Origin: Tetracentron sinense
Taxonomy: Eukaryota > Streptophyta > Magnoliopsida > Trochodendrales > Trochodendraceae
Reading direction: 5' to 3'
DNA length: 64,000 bases
Assembly: GCA_015143295.1 (NCBI GenBank)
Contig: CM026571.1
Coordinates: forward strand, 9,490,501-9,554,500
Made by a program: the position numbers and the translations under genes. Position 1 is the first letter of the stretch. Each line of letters begins with the position of its first letter. Shown here in pieces: positions 38,556-50,187 of the stretch. Below the pieces are notes generated by a model. The model made no database searches. It was not told where the DNA came from and was given only the letters and a program-made list of their open reading frames with translations.

Positions 38556-39434
38556 TCAGCCTTGGCGCTTCGCCGATGAATGAACTCCTTTGTTCTTCCT
38601 GCACCAATCCTTATATTTGAAACAGTTTCTTTTCATGTGACCTTTCCCTTTGCAGAAGAAACACTCAATCTCCTCTGATTCCTCAGTATTATCATTTCCC
38701 TGAAATTGATGTCCCGAACTCTGTCCTAAATTATGACCTGAACTCTGTCCTGAATTTTGTCCTTGCCAGAAATTCTGTGAATTAGATTTCTTAAACCCTT
38801 TATTCTTAAAATTCTTCTTACTACCAGAATTCACAGCCAAGTTCGCATATTCAGCTTTCCCACGCTTCAAGCGCTCTTCCTCACTAACACACACAGCTAT
38901 TAGTTCATGCAGATCCCACTTCCTATCCTGTGCACTGTAATTAACCTTAAAAGCATCAAATGATTCAGGAAGTGAGGCTACAGCCAAATGCACCATGAGG
39001 TCATTCTCAATTGTCAACCCAAGCTCTCTAAGAGAGATAATTAACTTAGATATCTTCAAGATGTGCTCCCGAACATTTCCAGCACCATCATACTTCAATG
39101 AAATCAGCTGAGTCAAACAACTGTACTGACGAGACCTAACAGATCCCATAAATTGTTTCTTGATAGTCTCAAGAAGAACCTTAGCAGTATCAGCAGCAGG
39201 AATACCACCTCTGATGGCTTCTTGAACAGAAGCCCTAATGATCATCATGGCCATCTTATTGGCCTTCTCCCATTTCGAATACAAAGACTTATCTGAATCT
39301 GAAGACTCAGCAGTGGGAGTAACCGGCTTTTCCTCCAGTAGGACAAAGTCGTAATCAAGGCAACCCAGAACTATATCTAGCTGCATCTTCCAAGAACTAT
39401 AGTTTGAACCATTCAGAGGCTCAATCCCAGTCAA
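38556..39434 (-). CDS. copia-type Gag of the gag-only element
   Basis: A 292-residue open frame. The N-terminal half is the UBN2/retrotransposon gag domain of plant copia elements: LNGSNYSSWKMQL near residue 8-20, and later segments around residues 95-185 such as ISLKYDGAGNVREHI and LVHLAVASLPESF-like motifs. A Gln/Asn/Gly/Ser-rich linker (about 205-255) follows. The zinc knuckle CFFCKGKGHMKRNC (CX2CX4HX4C) sits near 257-270. It would form the particle shell and bind RNA. The frame is unbroken, consistent with recent insertion. It has no pol partner in the element. Confidence 0.9.
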   Translation of the reverse strand: MTGIEPLNGSNYSSWKMQLDIVLGCLDYDFVLLEEKPVTPTAESSDSDKSLYSKWEKANKMAMMIIRASVQEAIRGGIPAADTAKVLLETIKKQFMGSVRSRQYSCLTQLISLKYDGAGNVREHILKISKLIISLRELGLTIENDLMVHLAVASLPESFDAFKVNYSAQDRKWDLHELIAVCVSEEERLKRGKAEYANLAVNSGSKKNFKNKGFKKSNSQNFWQGQNSGQSSGHNLGQSSGHQFQGNDNTEESEEIECFFCKGKGHMKRNCFKYKDWCRKNKGVHSSAKRQG

Positions 39435-41156
39435 ATGTTATGGTATGTCTAACAAATTATTGCACAAATTATAGTAATTTACTTTATACTTGTCATTGCA
39501 TGACTTTATTTAAGCTTTATGATTCTAATCCGGTCTTGGGGTTAAGCCGGATAGCTAAAGTGGTTTACTTTAAGATTGCTTACTTCCACTTTACGGGACA
39601 GGTGGGCGCATCATCTAATCACACCTTTGGGCAAGAGATTTCGACATGCAATTCACCCCCCAATTGGTGACAACAGTCGCGCACAGAACTGATCTATCAC
39701 GTATTGGATTGATTAGGACACTTCCACACATTTGGGCAAGAGGGTTATCCTTCTCTCACCGCCACACACAAATCATTCTGCCCCACTCAATCTACAAGAA
39801 GTCCCTAAACACCTTTGGGCAAGACTAGCTATTCAATGTAGGTGAGTGCAAACTTGCAGTCTAAATGAGATCAAAATCTCAAATTCGAAGGACCATAACC
39901 TCCTATAAGACGGTCACCTTTGGGCAAGACAATCTAACCTACTTCAGTTATGCCCATTCGAATCACTGCCTTACAGATCAAACCTAAACCCCATAGGATG
40001 ATCTAACTTTAATTCCTGATATTAATTTTGGGTAAAAGCATCAAGTTTTTCCTTTATTTAATGTCAAAACCATAGGAAAATAATATTCATGCACTAAAAC
40101 AGCTCTTTACAATGCTCAGAAGTCAAAATGGACCCCAAAAAACGGAATCAGAACACCCAAAAACCTCAGGATAGGTCGGACATTCTCTCAAGAAATGTCT
40201 TGGGGACGTGTCACGCGCACACAACACCCTTGAGAGTGTCACGCGCGTCTCACGCGTGGGGAGTGCGATTCACGCGCGGGTGGTGTGCCGCACGCGCACG
40301 GAATTGACTCATGAGCGTTCTGCGCGTCACGCGCACGCGGCCCGGCTCTCTTACGCGGTCCGGTCTGGCATCGGTCCGGTTCTGGTTCGATTCAGGCTTG
40401 GATCCGGTTGGGACGGTCCGGTCTATTGAACCGGTTCAAGGTTTATTCGGGTCGGACTAACATTTTCGGGTCGATCCATGACCCATATGGGTCGGGTCAG
40501 TCAAAACCATTCGGGTGTATGTTTGGGTTGCTGGGTCGAGTATCTGGATATGGGTCGGATTGGCCCAAAGTATTTGGTTCGGTTTATGGGTCGGGTCACA
40601 GGTTCGGGTGACCCTCGTGACTCTATCTTCCTCACCCGAAAACAGTTTTTATTTATTATTTTTCAAAACCCTAAATACCGTATACGGTTTCTCCTTCTTG
40701 GGGACCCTACCGGCCACCTCTGCGGCTGCCGCCGATGCCAAACCGACGGCCTGACTCAGGCGACCAAAACCTCACCGCCGGTGATCCTCTCCGGCGACGG
40801 ACGGCGGCGGAATCTCCGTCCAACCGAAACGGTCAAAAATCTCCTTTTTTTTAAAAAAAAATATCTTTACTGTTAACCTTTAATCCGATTCACTCGGATC
40901 CTAGATACGATTATTAAAAATCCGAAATAATCCAATAAAAGATTATGATTTGATTTTAATAAATCTGAAACACCTTAATCATTAAAAATAATAATTTTCA
41001 AGCCCGAAAATTAATCCTTTCTATTTATTTGATTTACCTTACATCCGAATCATAAGATCAATAAAATTGATTATTAGATCCGAAAATAAAACTCCACTTA
41101 GATTTGATTATTAAGAAAAATTAATCACAAGGTCAACCCTGGGCTCTGATACCAAT
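39435..41156 (-). other. long leader of the gag-only element with a CpG-rich core
   Basis: Non-coding between the primer-binding site and gag. Positions 40200-40860 are strikingly GC- and CpG-rich (repeated CACGCGC, GGTCCGGT, GGGTCGG). A segment near 40700-40820 (CCGGCGACGG, GGCGGCGGAAT) looks like a host-gene 5' region. No protein domain was recognised. A TTTGGGCAAGA motif recurs several times at 39620-39930. Confidence 0.6.
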
Positions 41157-41687
41157 TGTTGGGATTCAAGAATAATAATGTTAAAACAAAACAAGATTAT
41201 TCAAATACTGGATCTAGACCATGCAATCAACTTTTCTAGAATTCATAATCAAAAGGGGACACAGATTAAAAGAGATGATCTCATACCTTTCGCTGGAATT
41301 TCCCTATTCCCTTCACGATGTGATGCTATGTTTCTCGACGCTTGAGAGGAATGAGAGTCTTCTCTTTTCTCCTTAGGTCTGATTCAATGGGGCTTCCAAT
41401 TGACGTAAGAGAAAAGAGGGACCCCCTCTTTGCTTTATATACCCTTGGAACCTTACCCATCATAAGATCCAAGGGTTAAGAGGGATCACACCAAAGATCT
41501 AACGGTCGCCAACCCTGACCATGTTGTTAGCTTTAATAACACTTAAAGAGTCCCTGTTTGATCACATCTCTTTAGTGGGACCCATTATCCTTAACATTCT
41601 CTATTGACAACAATACAATCCGAGTTTTGAAAACTAAAGATTGCGCCAGACCACATAGGTTTTTATTTAATAAGAAAAACCCTAACA
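41157..41687 (-). repeat. 5' LTR of the gag-only element
   Basis: 531 bp, followed by CGCAT (41688-41692). The primer-binding site lies immediately inside on the minus strand. Confidence 0.95.
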
Positions 41688-42284
41688 CGCATATCTCGAC
41701 CTTTACTCGTCCATCAACAACAACAATAGCCTCATATGAAGACTTTTACGGTGGTATTTCTGGTGGAGAGATGAGATTTTATTCTCTCTACAAACGTGAT
41801 AGAAGGGGTGAAGAGTAGTGGCTCATATAGAGGAGTAAATGGGTGGCAAACGAGGAGATGCTTTGGTAAACAGATTTCTATGACATTGGGGAGTAACGAA
41901 TTAAGGAAGTCGTGAGAGGATTATGAGAATTTGTTAATGGTAATAGGAGCTCAAAACAAACTATGCATTAAGTAATAGAATAAATAGTGGTGGAATACAG
42001 TTTCAGTTTTTAAGAGATAATTTGAGAAAGAAAATGCTCAAGTTTTCGCCCGATTCACCGAGGAATATTTTGGTTGCTTCCTCTACAATTCCTTTGTACA
42101 TAGAAATCGTGTGAAAGAGGAAATGTGAAAGATCTATTAAGAAGACATGGAGATTAATAGGGAGGGGAGACCAATCATAGAGAGAAAATGAGACATAGCG
42201 TGAGACGTGGCAAAAAAATGAAGCTCAAATAGAGACTTATGAAGAAGCCACGTGGAACCAACCGGCATATAATATTAGTATAGA

Positions 42285-43670
42285 TAGATAAATACATACA
42301 TATATCATTCTACTAATAAAAGTAATATCAAATTTTATTTGAACGTAAATATCCTTTGATTAAAAATAATAATTTATTAACTTATGGTATCTATTAAAAA
42401 TATTGATAGAAGTTTAGTCTCCTCTCACCACAATTCTCCCCAAAAACTTCCAAGAACTAGGAAAGGGCTTGTCACATGCATACAAAGATTTCCGGCAAAA
42501 GTCGGAAAAGGAAGAGGAAATCTAATGTTTCAAAGAAGCCCGTGAGAAAAAAGCAAACGAGGACATTTATGGAAATCTAATGTTTCCAAGAAGCCGTGAG
42601 AAAAAAGCAAGAGAGGACAGCTAACCTAGAACCTGTCTTGTTTTATGTCAGGCTATAGCAGCCACACAAACTCCATGAGAGGTAGGTAAACGGTGGTTCC
42701 AGGGTACTACAGATGCCGTGCAGCATTTTCATTGGCCTCAAATCACTTCTAGCAAACTCTGCAAGTTTGAATTTCTTGTCGATGCAAGTTACAGTGCTTC
42801 ATAGAAACATAATATTAGTGTAGAAATATTTGCTTGGTTGTTGTGCTTTCAATTATGTTTTGATTTAAAAGGGATAATACTATTTACATCGAAAATCTTT
42901 CTTCTTCATCTCCACTTGCATATGCTCCTTCATAATTAAAAACACACCCATCTCCTTTGCATTTATGGTATCTCCAAGGACAATGAGGTACATGACTACT
43001 TCATATTACATTTGTTGGTCGTGTTGGCTGGAGATATAGCTCAAGGCTAAAGAAATGCTTGGCTTTGTCGAAAGAAAACAGATGATGAGAGTAAGAAAGT
43101 CTGGTTGCATAACAGGCTTTATATAATTACCAAGTCTGGTTGTCTACATGAAGAATGGGTTTGTGTCTGCAGTTTGTAAAGATGTGTGCTTAAATTATGT
43201 TTATGGGAATATGTTCCTTTTGGTTTATCTCATTTCAACATTTGCTAAAAGTCATTATACACTCCCAGCCCTCTTTATATAACATTTGCTTCCGTTTTTA
43301 ATGAATGTTGGTTTCAAGATCTCGAAAGAACACATAGCCTCATTGACACTCAATAGATCACTAGCATTATCGAACTCCTGATCACCATAGTTTTGAGCTA
43401 AAAATATTGTGACTAATCTCTGTTCAGCTTTATCTCTGTTGGAGAGCCATAAAGGTCCAATGCTTCAAGTCTTCCTTTCAAAGAAGTACAAAAGAATAGA
43501 TGTCACAGATGAGGAGCGGAATCTTTACATATAAAAGTAGGCCTCGTTACAAGGTGATTACATAATGCTAGACTCTACGTATAGATACGATTTTGAGAGC
43601 TCACTGTTGTGGTTGATAGAATAAAATTCATTAGTATAACAAGAGTGAACCTTTTTACGTGTGCACACAC
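42285..43670. other. intergenic, mostly unrecognised
   Basis: Includes a tandem duplication of about 56 bp (GGAAATCTAATGTTTC unit, near 42516-42622) and a TCATTCTACTAATAAAAGTA Helitron-like start near 42306 without a clear 3' end. No coding sequence was recognised. Confidence 0.4.
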
Positions 43671-44520
43671 ATTATATTGTTAACACAATTTCACTCTCTA
43701 CTAATAGAGTTCTTATCCATAAAAATAGTAAATAGAGATTTTGATAAGTAAAAGTAGATTACAATTATAAGAATAATATATCACATCATTATTTATCCAT
43801 GAGAAGAAAGCAAGTGTTATTAGTAGGACCACCATAAGAGATGGTCTTAAATGGAATTTCAAATACCTCTTTTAAATTAATTATTAGTACTCACTATCAA
43901 TAAAGATTTTATTAGAAAGAGTCCTTATTTTTTATACATTTATAATGGGATCCATAAGTAATCAACTATTAGTAACTTTTATTAAATTTAAATTCATAAA
44001 TGAATTTTAATTTAATTACTAAAATATATTAATATATTTTAAATTTTATTTATATAAAGAGAGTTAAAATTTTGAAAATAACTTTTAACCAAAATTATAA
44101 AACAATTGAATGATTCATATCTTATTAAATTATAAAAGACGTAGAAGTCATTAGTAACTCTATTCTAATTCTAATGGAACTCTTTTAAAGTGATTATAAG
44201 TACTCACTATCAATAAGGACTCTATTAGAAAGAGTCCTTGTTTGTATACATTTATAAGCATGACGACCCATGAATAATCACTATTCGTAACTCTTTCCTT
44301 CTATTTTAAATTTATATTTATATAACAAAATTTTAAATTTAATAACTAAAATATATTGATATATTACAAATTTAATTAATATAAAAAAGTAGCGCCTCAT
44401 AAAAATATATTAAAAATTAGATTCTTTTTAAAATCTTAAAAAATTATGTTTTTCATTAATAATGAAAAAATCATGTGTTTTTGCACGTGCACTTATATAT
44501 ACCCATTAGTCATTACAAAA
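43671..44520. repeat. AT-rich block with about 320-bp direct duplication
   Basis: A unit containing TAGTACTCACTATCAATAA, TATTAGAAAGAGTCCTT and TATACATTTATAA occurs near 43888 and again near 44205, followed in both by a TAAATTT/AATATATT-rich stretch. The right edge holds CACGTGCACTTATATATACC. A decayed Helitron is possible but unproven. Confidence 0.6.
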
Positions 44521-44532
44521 TTTTAAAGTTTT

Positions 44533-44703
44533 TTTTTTTTTTTTATAACCTTGGATATCCTGAGCCTTGAAAGCTTAGACTAATCCCACGGGTTACATAG
44601 GGAATACCCCCAACCCATGCAACCGTTAGTGAGGGGAGCCAAGAATCGAGATTGAGACCTCCGGGTTTACGATTCGTCCAAGTGACCACTAGCTACTCCC
44701 TCA
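44533..44703 (-). mobile_element. tRNA-derived SINE, copy 1
   Basis: On the minus strand it begins GAGGGAGTAGCTAGTGGTCAC (box A-like) with GGAGGTCTCAATCTCGATTC (box B-like) about 30 bp on. It then shares GGCTCCCCTCA, ATGGGTTGGGG and GGATATCC segments with the plus-strand copy at 47797-47957, ending in a T/A-rich tail. Confidence 0.75.
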
Positions 44704-44902
44704 AATTTATATTGAGCCAAAGCCATCATATGGCACTTGTGTCTCTTTACGCTTCCTTCTCTGCTCATATAGGATTTCTTAACAAGTGAAATTCTTGATC
44801 ATTAATTATTTGTTTGGTTTGGATTATTGAAGTCACAATTAATTATATAGAAAGCGTTGTCATGAATTAGCGTTGTCTATTGAAATGGTTGTTTTAAATA
44901 AA

Positions 44903-46354
44903 CTTGTTTGGATAGCATCCTGTCTATAATCGATTATTTGTAGGAAACCGATTTTGTGCAAAATAATTGCATTTGGTTCATCCTATAAACATAAAACTGA
45001 TTACTGATCTGAAATTCGGAAAATATTATCCATCCCTTGAAAGTTAATAAAAAGCACCCTACTTGTAAACAATTGTTACCATAAAAGTGACATAAGTCCC
45101 TACTTTGAAGATAATAGTTACAAACCATAAAAAGTGACATAAGTCCATACTTGAAGACAATGGTTACAAACCATAACAGTGACATAAAAAAGTAATAATA
45201 GACAAAATTATTATGCATCCACATGATGCATACAGAAGCATTCAGTATCTCCTTCGTTCCTTCATCATATTATTGTTATGTTGGACTGTTTGTGCTCTGA
45301 GTATCATCATCTTCTTCATCAACCCACATGAAAGATCCAGGGTGATTCTGCATGTAAAATACAAATAATGATTTAAGGAAATGCAAACTTGAAATTATAA
45401 ATAATATAGATTATATTTTTTACCTGCCAAAATGGACATCTATAAAATAAGCGACCTATGTTACGTACCCACAACACATATATAAACTTCCATTCTATTT
45501 CTATTTCAAATCCCACTACAAAGTATTTCAAATTCTATTTATAAAAGATGACAATGAAGCAAGAATCAATTGAAGAACACAAGAAAGAGATGATAATGCT
45601 CAGCATTCTCTCAAGAAATAGATCTATCAATTTACGATTTTTACAGTGGCACAACATACATCTAACATCAAATAATTCCTCTAGAGAAGCAAAACAATTC
45701 AAGAACACATAATTGAGAATGCAAAACAGGTCACAATTCATAGATTAATACCAATTACAGGTCATAATTCATAACACACAGTTACTGAGAAGTATCAAAC
45801 AAAAAAAATGCACAACAGAAGAAGAAGAAGAAGAAGAAGAGAACCCCCAAATTGTTCATAGAGTAATACCAATTGAAGAACATATAAAGAAGAGAACCCC
45901 AAAATTGTTCGATTAATACCAATTGAAGAACACAGAAAGCAAAGAACCCCCAACATATAAACCCTACCCTACCGTGGAAAAGGAATAAGAAGAAGAATAC
46001 TTTCTCTTCAAGAAGAAGAGCTTGAAGAATAAGAAGATGAAGAAGAAGAAGATGAAACATAAGAAGAAGCGTACCTGTACCGGCGGTGTCTTCTCGGATG
46101 GTCGCAGACAAGATCCCTTCTCTTCTCCTTTTTTGAATCTACATTCCGTCAAAAATCGGTCCACATAATCGGTATTACACCAATTTATCTCCCATCCCTA
46201 TAATCACCACCTCGGTCGATTTGCCTCACAACAGTTTTAACCTCAATCGATTTCGGCATAACCGTTTCAGAATACAAACCAAACACGATTTTGAGCTCTT
46301 GATTATGCAGAAACCGGTTTTATGCGATTATATCGCCCAATAGAATCCAAACTA
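44903..46354. mobile_element. possible non-autonomous DNA transposon
   Basis: The left end CTTGTTTGGATAGCA and the complement of the right end TTAGTTTGGATTCTA are followed on both sides by ATAATCG...AAACCG...TTTTGTG-like segments, suggesting degenerate long inverted termini. The interior has GAA-rich (45815-46060) and TTGTAA-rich parts. A short AATCACCCTGGATC...GAAGAAGATGATGAT reading on the minus strand (about 45300-45350) may be an exon remnant of unknown identity. Confidence 0.4.
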
Positions 46355-46478
46355 AACAAAACAAATATCATCGAAATTTAGCTCGGATCTTGGATTTGTG
46401 AAGTATCAACCATCTGATCATGTTTCCCGATTCATGGTAACTAGGACATGGCAGTACACTAAGAGAGATATTTATACT

Positions 46479-46973
46479 TAGGGGTGTATTCGAGTCGAGT
46501 TGAGCCGAGCTTCGCCTTGCTCGGCTTGGCTTGGCTTGAAATTTTGTCATCATGCTTGAGCTATGCTCGGTTTGAAATTTTTTCATCTATGTTTGAGGTC
46601 AGCTCCAACCTGCTCGATTAGGCTTGAGCTTGAGCCCGGATTGAATTATTAAAAAATAATCTTTAAATAAAAATAATAATAATTTTATTATATATATATA
46701 TATATATATAAATAGATAATAATTATATTTATATATATAATAATGATATATATATAATATTATTTTTTATATAATAGTCAAGCCCAACCGAGCTGAGCTA
46801 GAGTTGAACCGAGCCGAATCAAACAGGCCTTGGCTCGAGCTCAGCTTGACTACATTTTCAAACTCAAAAAATAGCTCGGCTCGGCTTGATCGAGCCTATT
46901 TTTCGAGCTCATGAAGCTTGGCTTTTTCGGGCCGAGCCAAACTTCAAGCTAGCTCGGTTCGGATACACCCCTA
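46479..46973 (-). mobile_element. hAT-like non-autonomous element related to 7819-9222
   Basis: Ends are TAGGGGTGTATTCGAG and, inverted, CTCGGTTCGGATACACCCCTA. Flanks TTTATACT (46471-46478) and TCTATACT (46974-46981) form an 8-bp duplication with one mismatch. The right terminus on the minus strand reads like the left terminus of the 7819 element, so the two are the same family in opposite orientation. The middle is a TA-rich tract. Confidence 0.8.
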
Positions 46974-47037
46974 TCTATACTGTACTATAATATAAAGAAA
47001 TAGAAATGTCACAGAGCATCCTCTTTTTTTCATAAGA

Positions 47038-47222
47038 AAGTGATTGAAAACTCTCGATAGTACCTACAATCAAGAGCACAGTTGCACGTTTGATTTTCAA
47101 ACGGCCACAATTTACACATTGTTTAAATGGTGGGCCCCACAATATTTTTTACATCTTTGTATTATCAATCTTGTGGCCTTGGTTCTCGATAGTACCTACT
47201 GTCGAGAGTTTTAAATCACTTC
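47038..47222. mobile_element. MITE with AAGTGATT termini
   Basis: The left arm AAGTGATTGAAAACTCTCGA and the complement of the right arm AAGTGATTTAAAACTCTCGA continue through the TAGTACCTAC region. About 185 bp, with a second small palindrome (TCGATAGTACCTACTGTCGA) near the right end. Confidence 0.7.
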
Positions 47223-47364
47223 ACTTTTTCATATTCTCTAATCTCAGTAATTCTAAGAGAGAGTGTGAGAGCAAAGGGGCCCACCGGGCCACCCTTACCC
47301 ATCTCCTCTCATCTCACGTTTCTCTCTATTGTTGTTCAAGGGATCAAAGAGGGGCATTCTATAG

Positions 47365-47488
47365 GTGGAGTCTTCCAAGATCTAGCAGCCACCCCCTCTT
47401 ATTCCCTAAGTAACCAAAGCAAAAGCGTGGAGTCTTCCAGATCTAGCAGCCACCCCCTCTTATTCCCTAAGTAACCAAAGTGGAAGCC
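47365..47488. repeat. 62-bp tandem duplication
   Basis: A GTGGAGTCTTCC unit followed by GATCTAGCAGCCACCCCCTC and TAAGTAACCAAAG starts at 47365 and 47427. The copies are nearly identical, so the duplication is recent. Confidence 0.9.
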
Positions 47489-47796
47489 GGAGCGGGAGAG
47501 CATCAAATTTTAATTTTGGATAAGGTCGAGAGCGCCTCCGGAGCGCCGAGATATACATATAAACTTAATTGAACCTAATGAACTAATAAAAGCATAAATG
47601 AATTCAAAAAAATTACATTAAATTCATGTGTAAAAAATGTATAAATTAAAAAAAAAGGAGATAAATTCTTTTAGCTATTTTAAATTTATTAATAAAAAAG
47701 AATGTAGATCTCACCTAAAGCTACCGGCAACCCACGTTGTATAGGTCTAAAAATAAATGAATAAAATGAATAAGTAAATAAGTGCAAGAATAAAAC

Positions 47797-47957
47797 CTCG
47801 GGGGTGTAGCCTAGTGTTCGAAGGACGAACTGTACCCAAAGGTCTCAAGATCAAATTTGGGCTCCCCTCAATATCGGATGTATGGGTTGGGGATTTACCT
47901 ATGTCTCACGTGAGACTAGTATAAGTTTGGGCCTAGGATACCCACGTTTACCCAAAA
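47797..47957 (+). mobile_element. tRNA-derived SINE, copy 2
   Basis: Begins GGGGGTGTAGCCTAGTGTTC (box A-like) with AAGGTCTCAAGATCAAATTT (box B-like), then GGCTCCCCTCAATATCGG, ATGGGTTGGGG and GGATACCC as in copy 1, ending in an A-rich tail. Confidence 0.75.
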
Positions 47958-48654
47958 AATAATTTTTTTTTTAAATGCAAAAGCTTAAAGTCTTTTTGAC
48001 ACAAGATCAGAAACTACATTTAGTGTAAAAACCGAAGGAAAAAAGTAAAGGTGAAAAGACCAGACATCTTTTCACCATAAGCAAAAAAGTTCAAACTGAT
48101 AAAAAGCTACATTTGGTGATTTTGGTCTTCGTCACCCGGATTAAAAAAAAAAGAAAATTGTCGCTCTTTAAAACCCAAAACCACGCTCCCTAAGCAAATC
48201 CGTTCTCAAACTGTGAGAGTGAGTTTTGAGCGCAGGAGGGGGTATGGTACTACACGATTTGGGTTACTAAGCTTATTCCTTGGTGGGAAGACCGGGAAAA
48301 CTTATTAGCAAGTATCCATTAAGTTCCCAAACAGGATTACACATAAAGAGAAATGATCCTCGTCTTGGGGTGGAACCATAAGTGGTGAAAAGACAGACAA
48401 TGTAATGACTCTAAATCCCACCTTGACCAAATGAGACCTTGGGTCGCCAAATTTCTTAAACCTGCTTAAGTCTCATAGAATACAAAGCATGCTAAACATG
48501 TGTCTCCAAAAGTGAGAATAATAAAATTTCCTTATAGAACCAAACCATCCTCTACCAATCATGAACATAACCCACCATATGGCTAAAATCCGACAAAGTG
48601 TACAACTCTAAGCAATATCAAAAACCAACTGAAATAAAATGCCATAAGGCCTAT
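47958..48654. other. intergenic, unrecognised, with a short hairpin
   Basis: A perfect hairpin GGTGAAAAGA...TCTTTTCACC lies at about 48050-48075. The rest shows no recognisable domain. Confidence 0.4.
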
Positions 48655-50182
48655 TGATCGGTGCTAAATGTTATACATAAAAGCACCTCAAACTTAACTT
48701 GCTAATCATTTAGAGTAATTATTTATATTATTTTATGCTACTTGGTTGTTTATTCTTATTTCAGGTTCATACGAGGAAAAGAAGATAAAATGGAAGATTT
48801 ACAAGCTTCAAAGACTCCAAAAATCTCAGAAAAAAAGAAGAGTAAAAGAAAGAAGAAGAAAAGATAGCGAAATCGCAGAAATCTACCCTAATAAATCGAT
48901 TGGCCAAAATCGCACTTCTATCAATAGAGGGGTAGTTTGGTAATTTTTATTTATCCAAAATTTATGAAACTTTTTGGGTAGATTCTAGATGACCTAAAGG
49001 AGCTATGTTTAAAATTTCGGGTCAATCCGATTAAAATTGAGCTCTCTAGAATTATTTGAAGTTCAGTGGCAAAACTGTAAATAGGGTGAAATAATATTCC
49101 GTGAATAGTGTTTCGTGAATAGTGTTTTAGTACTTCTAAACACTTTCCAACTCTATTATTGTCTTCCTAAATGATGGTTTAATCCTCATTCAACCCTAAG
49201 AGAGTTTAGAGAGAGAAAAAGAAGAGTTGTACCTCAATTAGAACTCCTTATTCTAGAAGGACTCTATCTTTCTATTTTTCTCTATAAAAAGGAGAATTCT
49301 TAGCCATTATCAAGAGAGAGAGAGAAATTTGTAGAGATTTTGGATCTGAAGAAGAGAAGCTCTGGAGATCAAGGAAGTCATGAAGAGAAGTGCTACAGCT
49401 TTGTCTATGAAGATGTTGCATACCTCCCTCGCGATGAACTAATTTCCACTCTAGGGTTTCGATGAAACCCTAGCCAAGTAACTGTGTCCTTTATTTTATT
49501 TTTATTTTAATTCTCTGCATTATAGACATTGATTGCATAATGAGAGGGTTGTTTTCAAACAACCGGATTTATTTGAATTATATTTAATTTCAATTGAATT
49601 CTCAACCTTGTCTTAGGTATTATGAAATTGGGATTAAAATCACTTGTGTTAATTTTCGTTAGAATTTAAACATAGGTTTTATGCAATGGTTTTAAAATAT
49701 CGAGAGATTAAATCTGAAGATATTTTATGCTAAGGGAAGACGAGTGATTACACAACCGTAGATTAGTGTGTATCATTCGTGCTAACCGAAGATACGATAT
49801 TCTAAGGATATAATCCCTTGAACTTTTCTTGAGCAGTTGAGAGGGGACGTGCTGTCACTCTAACTGGAATGTTTACAATTTAAGAGGTTATAATAAATTT
49901 AAAATAGGGATTAGTTATTGGATTAGTGGTGGATTTGAAAACCCTAGATTTTCTCTCCAAAAGGATTTAAAAACCCAATTGTTTTTAGTTTCATTTAAAT
50001 TAGTTTAATTCATTGTTTTAGTTTAATCAAATCAAAATTCAATTGCCTCAATTATTAGTTTAAAATTAATCTGAATAAAAAGCAACGAAACCAGCGCAGT
50101 CCTCAGAGGAACGATACCCTTACTAGTACTATTCTACGGAATTATTACTAAGAATGAATAATTTAAGATTGACTGACGATCA
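48655..50182 (+). mobile_element. solo LTR, probably Ty3/gypsy
   Basis: Starts TGATCGGTGC and ends GACTGACGATCA. Flanks CCTAT (48650-48654) and TCTAT (50183-50187) differ at one base, a likely 5-bp target duplication. Length is 1528 bp. The GTCCTCAGAGGAACGATACC motif near 50098 is characteristic of the 3' part of many plant gypsy LTRs. No internal genes flank it. Confidence 0.65.
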
Positions 50183-50187
50183 TCTAT

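Larger units (their letters stand above)
36702..41687 (-). mobile_element. young gag-only Ty1/copia-type element (TR-GAG-like)
   Basis: The LTRs at 36702-37234 and 41157-41687 both run TGTTGGGATTC...AACCCTAACA. The flanking CGCAT is duplicated exactly. A TGGTATCAGAGCCC primer-binding site lies just inside the right LTR on the minus strand, and a purine tract lies inside the left one, so the element reads leftward. The 3.9-kb interior holds an intact-looking gag frame and no protease, integrase or reverse transcriptase, so it needs help in trans. By eye the LTRs differ at about five sites plus one 2-bp indel (about 1%). At an assumed 1.3e-8 substitutions per site per year that is some 0.4 million years. 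It looks whole for its class and is inserted into the Helitron-like element. Confidence 0.92.
35771..42284 (-). mobile_element. Helitron-like element carrying nested insertions
   Basis: On the minus strand it starts TCTATACTAATATTATATGC after an A. It ends with the hairpin CCCGTG-CATAC-CACGGG, then GTGTTTGCTAC followed by T, giving an A|T insertion site. CTAC differs from the canonical CTRR, so the 3' end is either mutated or slightly misplaced. Without the nested copia-type element (36702-41687) and MITE (36261-36528) only about 1.2 kb of Helitron DNA remains. No Rep/helicase gene was seen, so it is non-autonomous. Confidence 0.55.

Noticed and set aside
40208-40876. Several overlapping plus-strand frames as a captured host gene.
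   Set aside because: They arise from high GC in all frames and show no domain; only a possible non-coding capture is noted.
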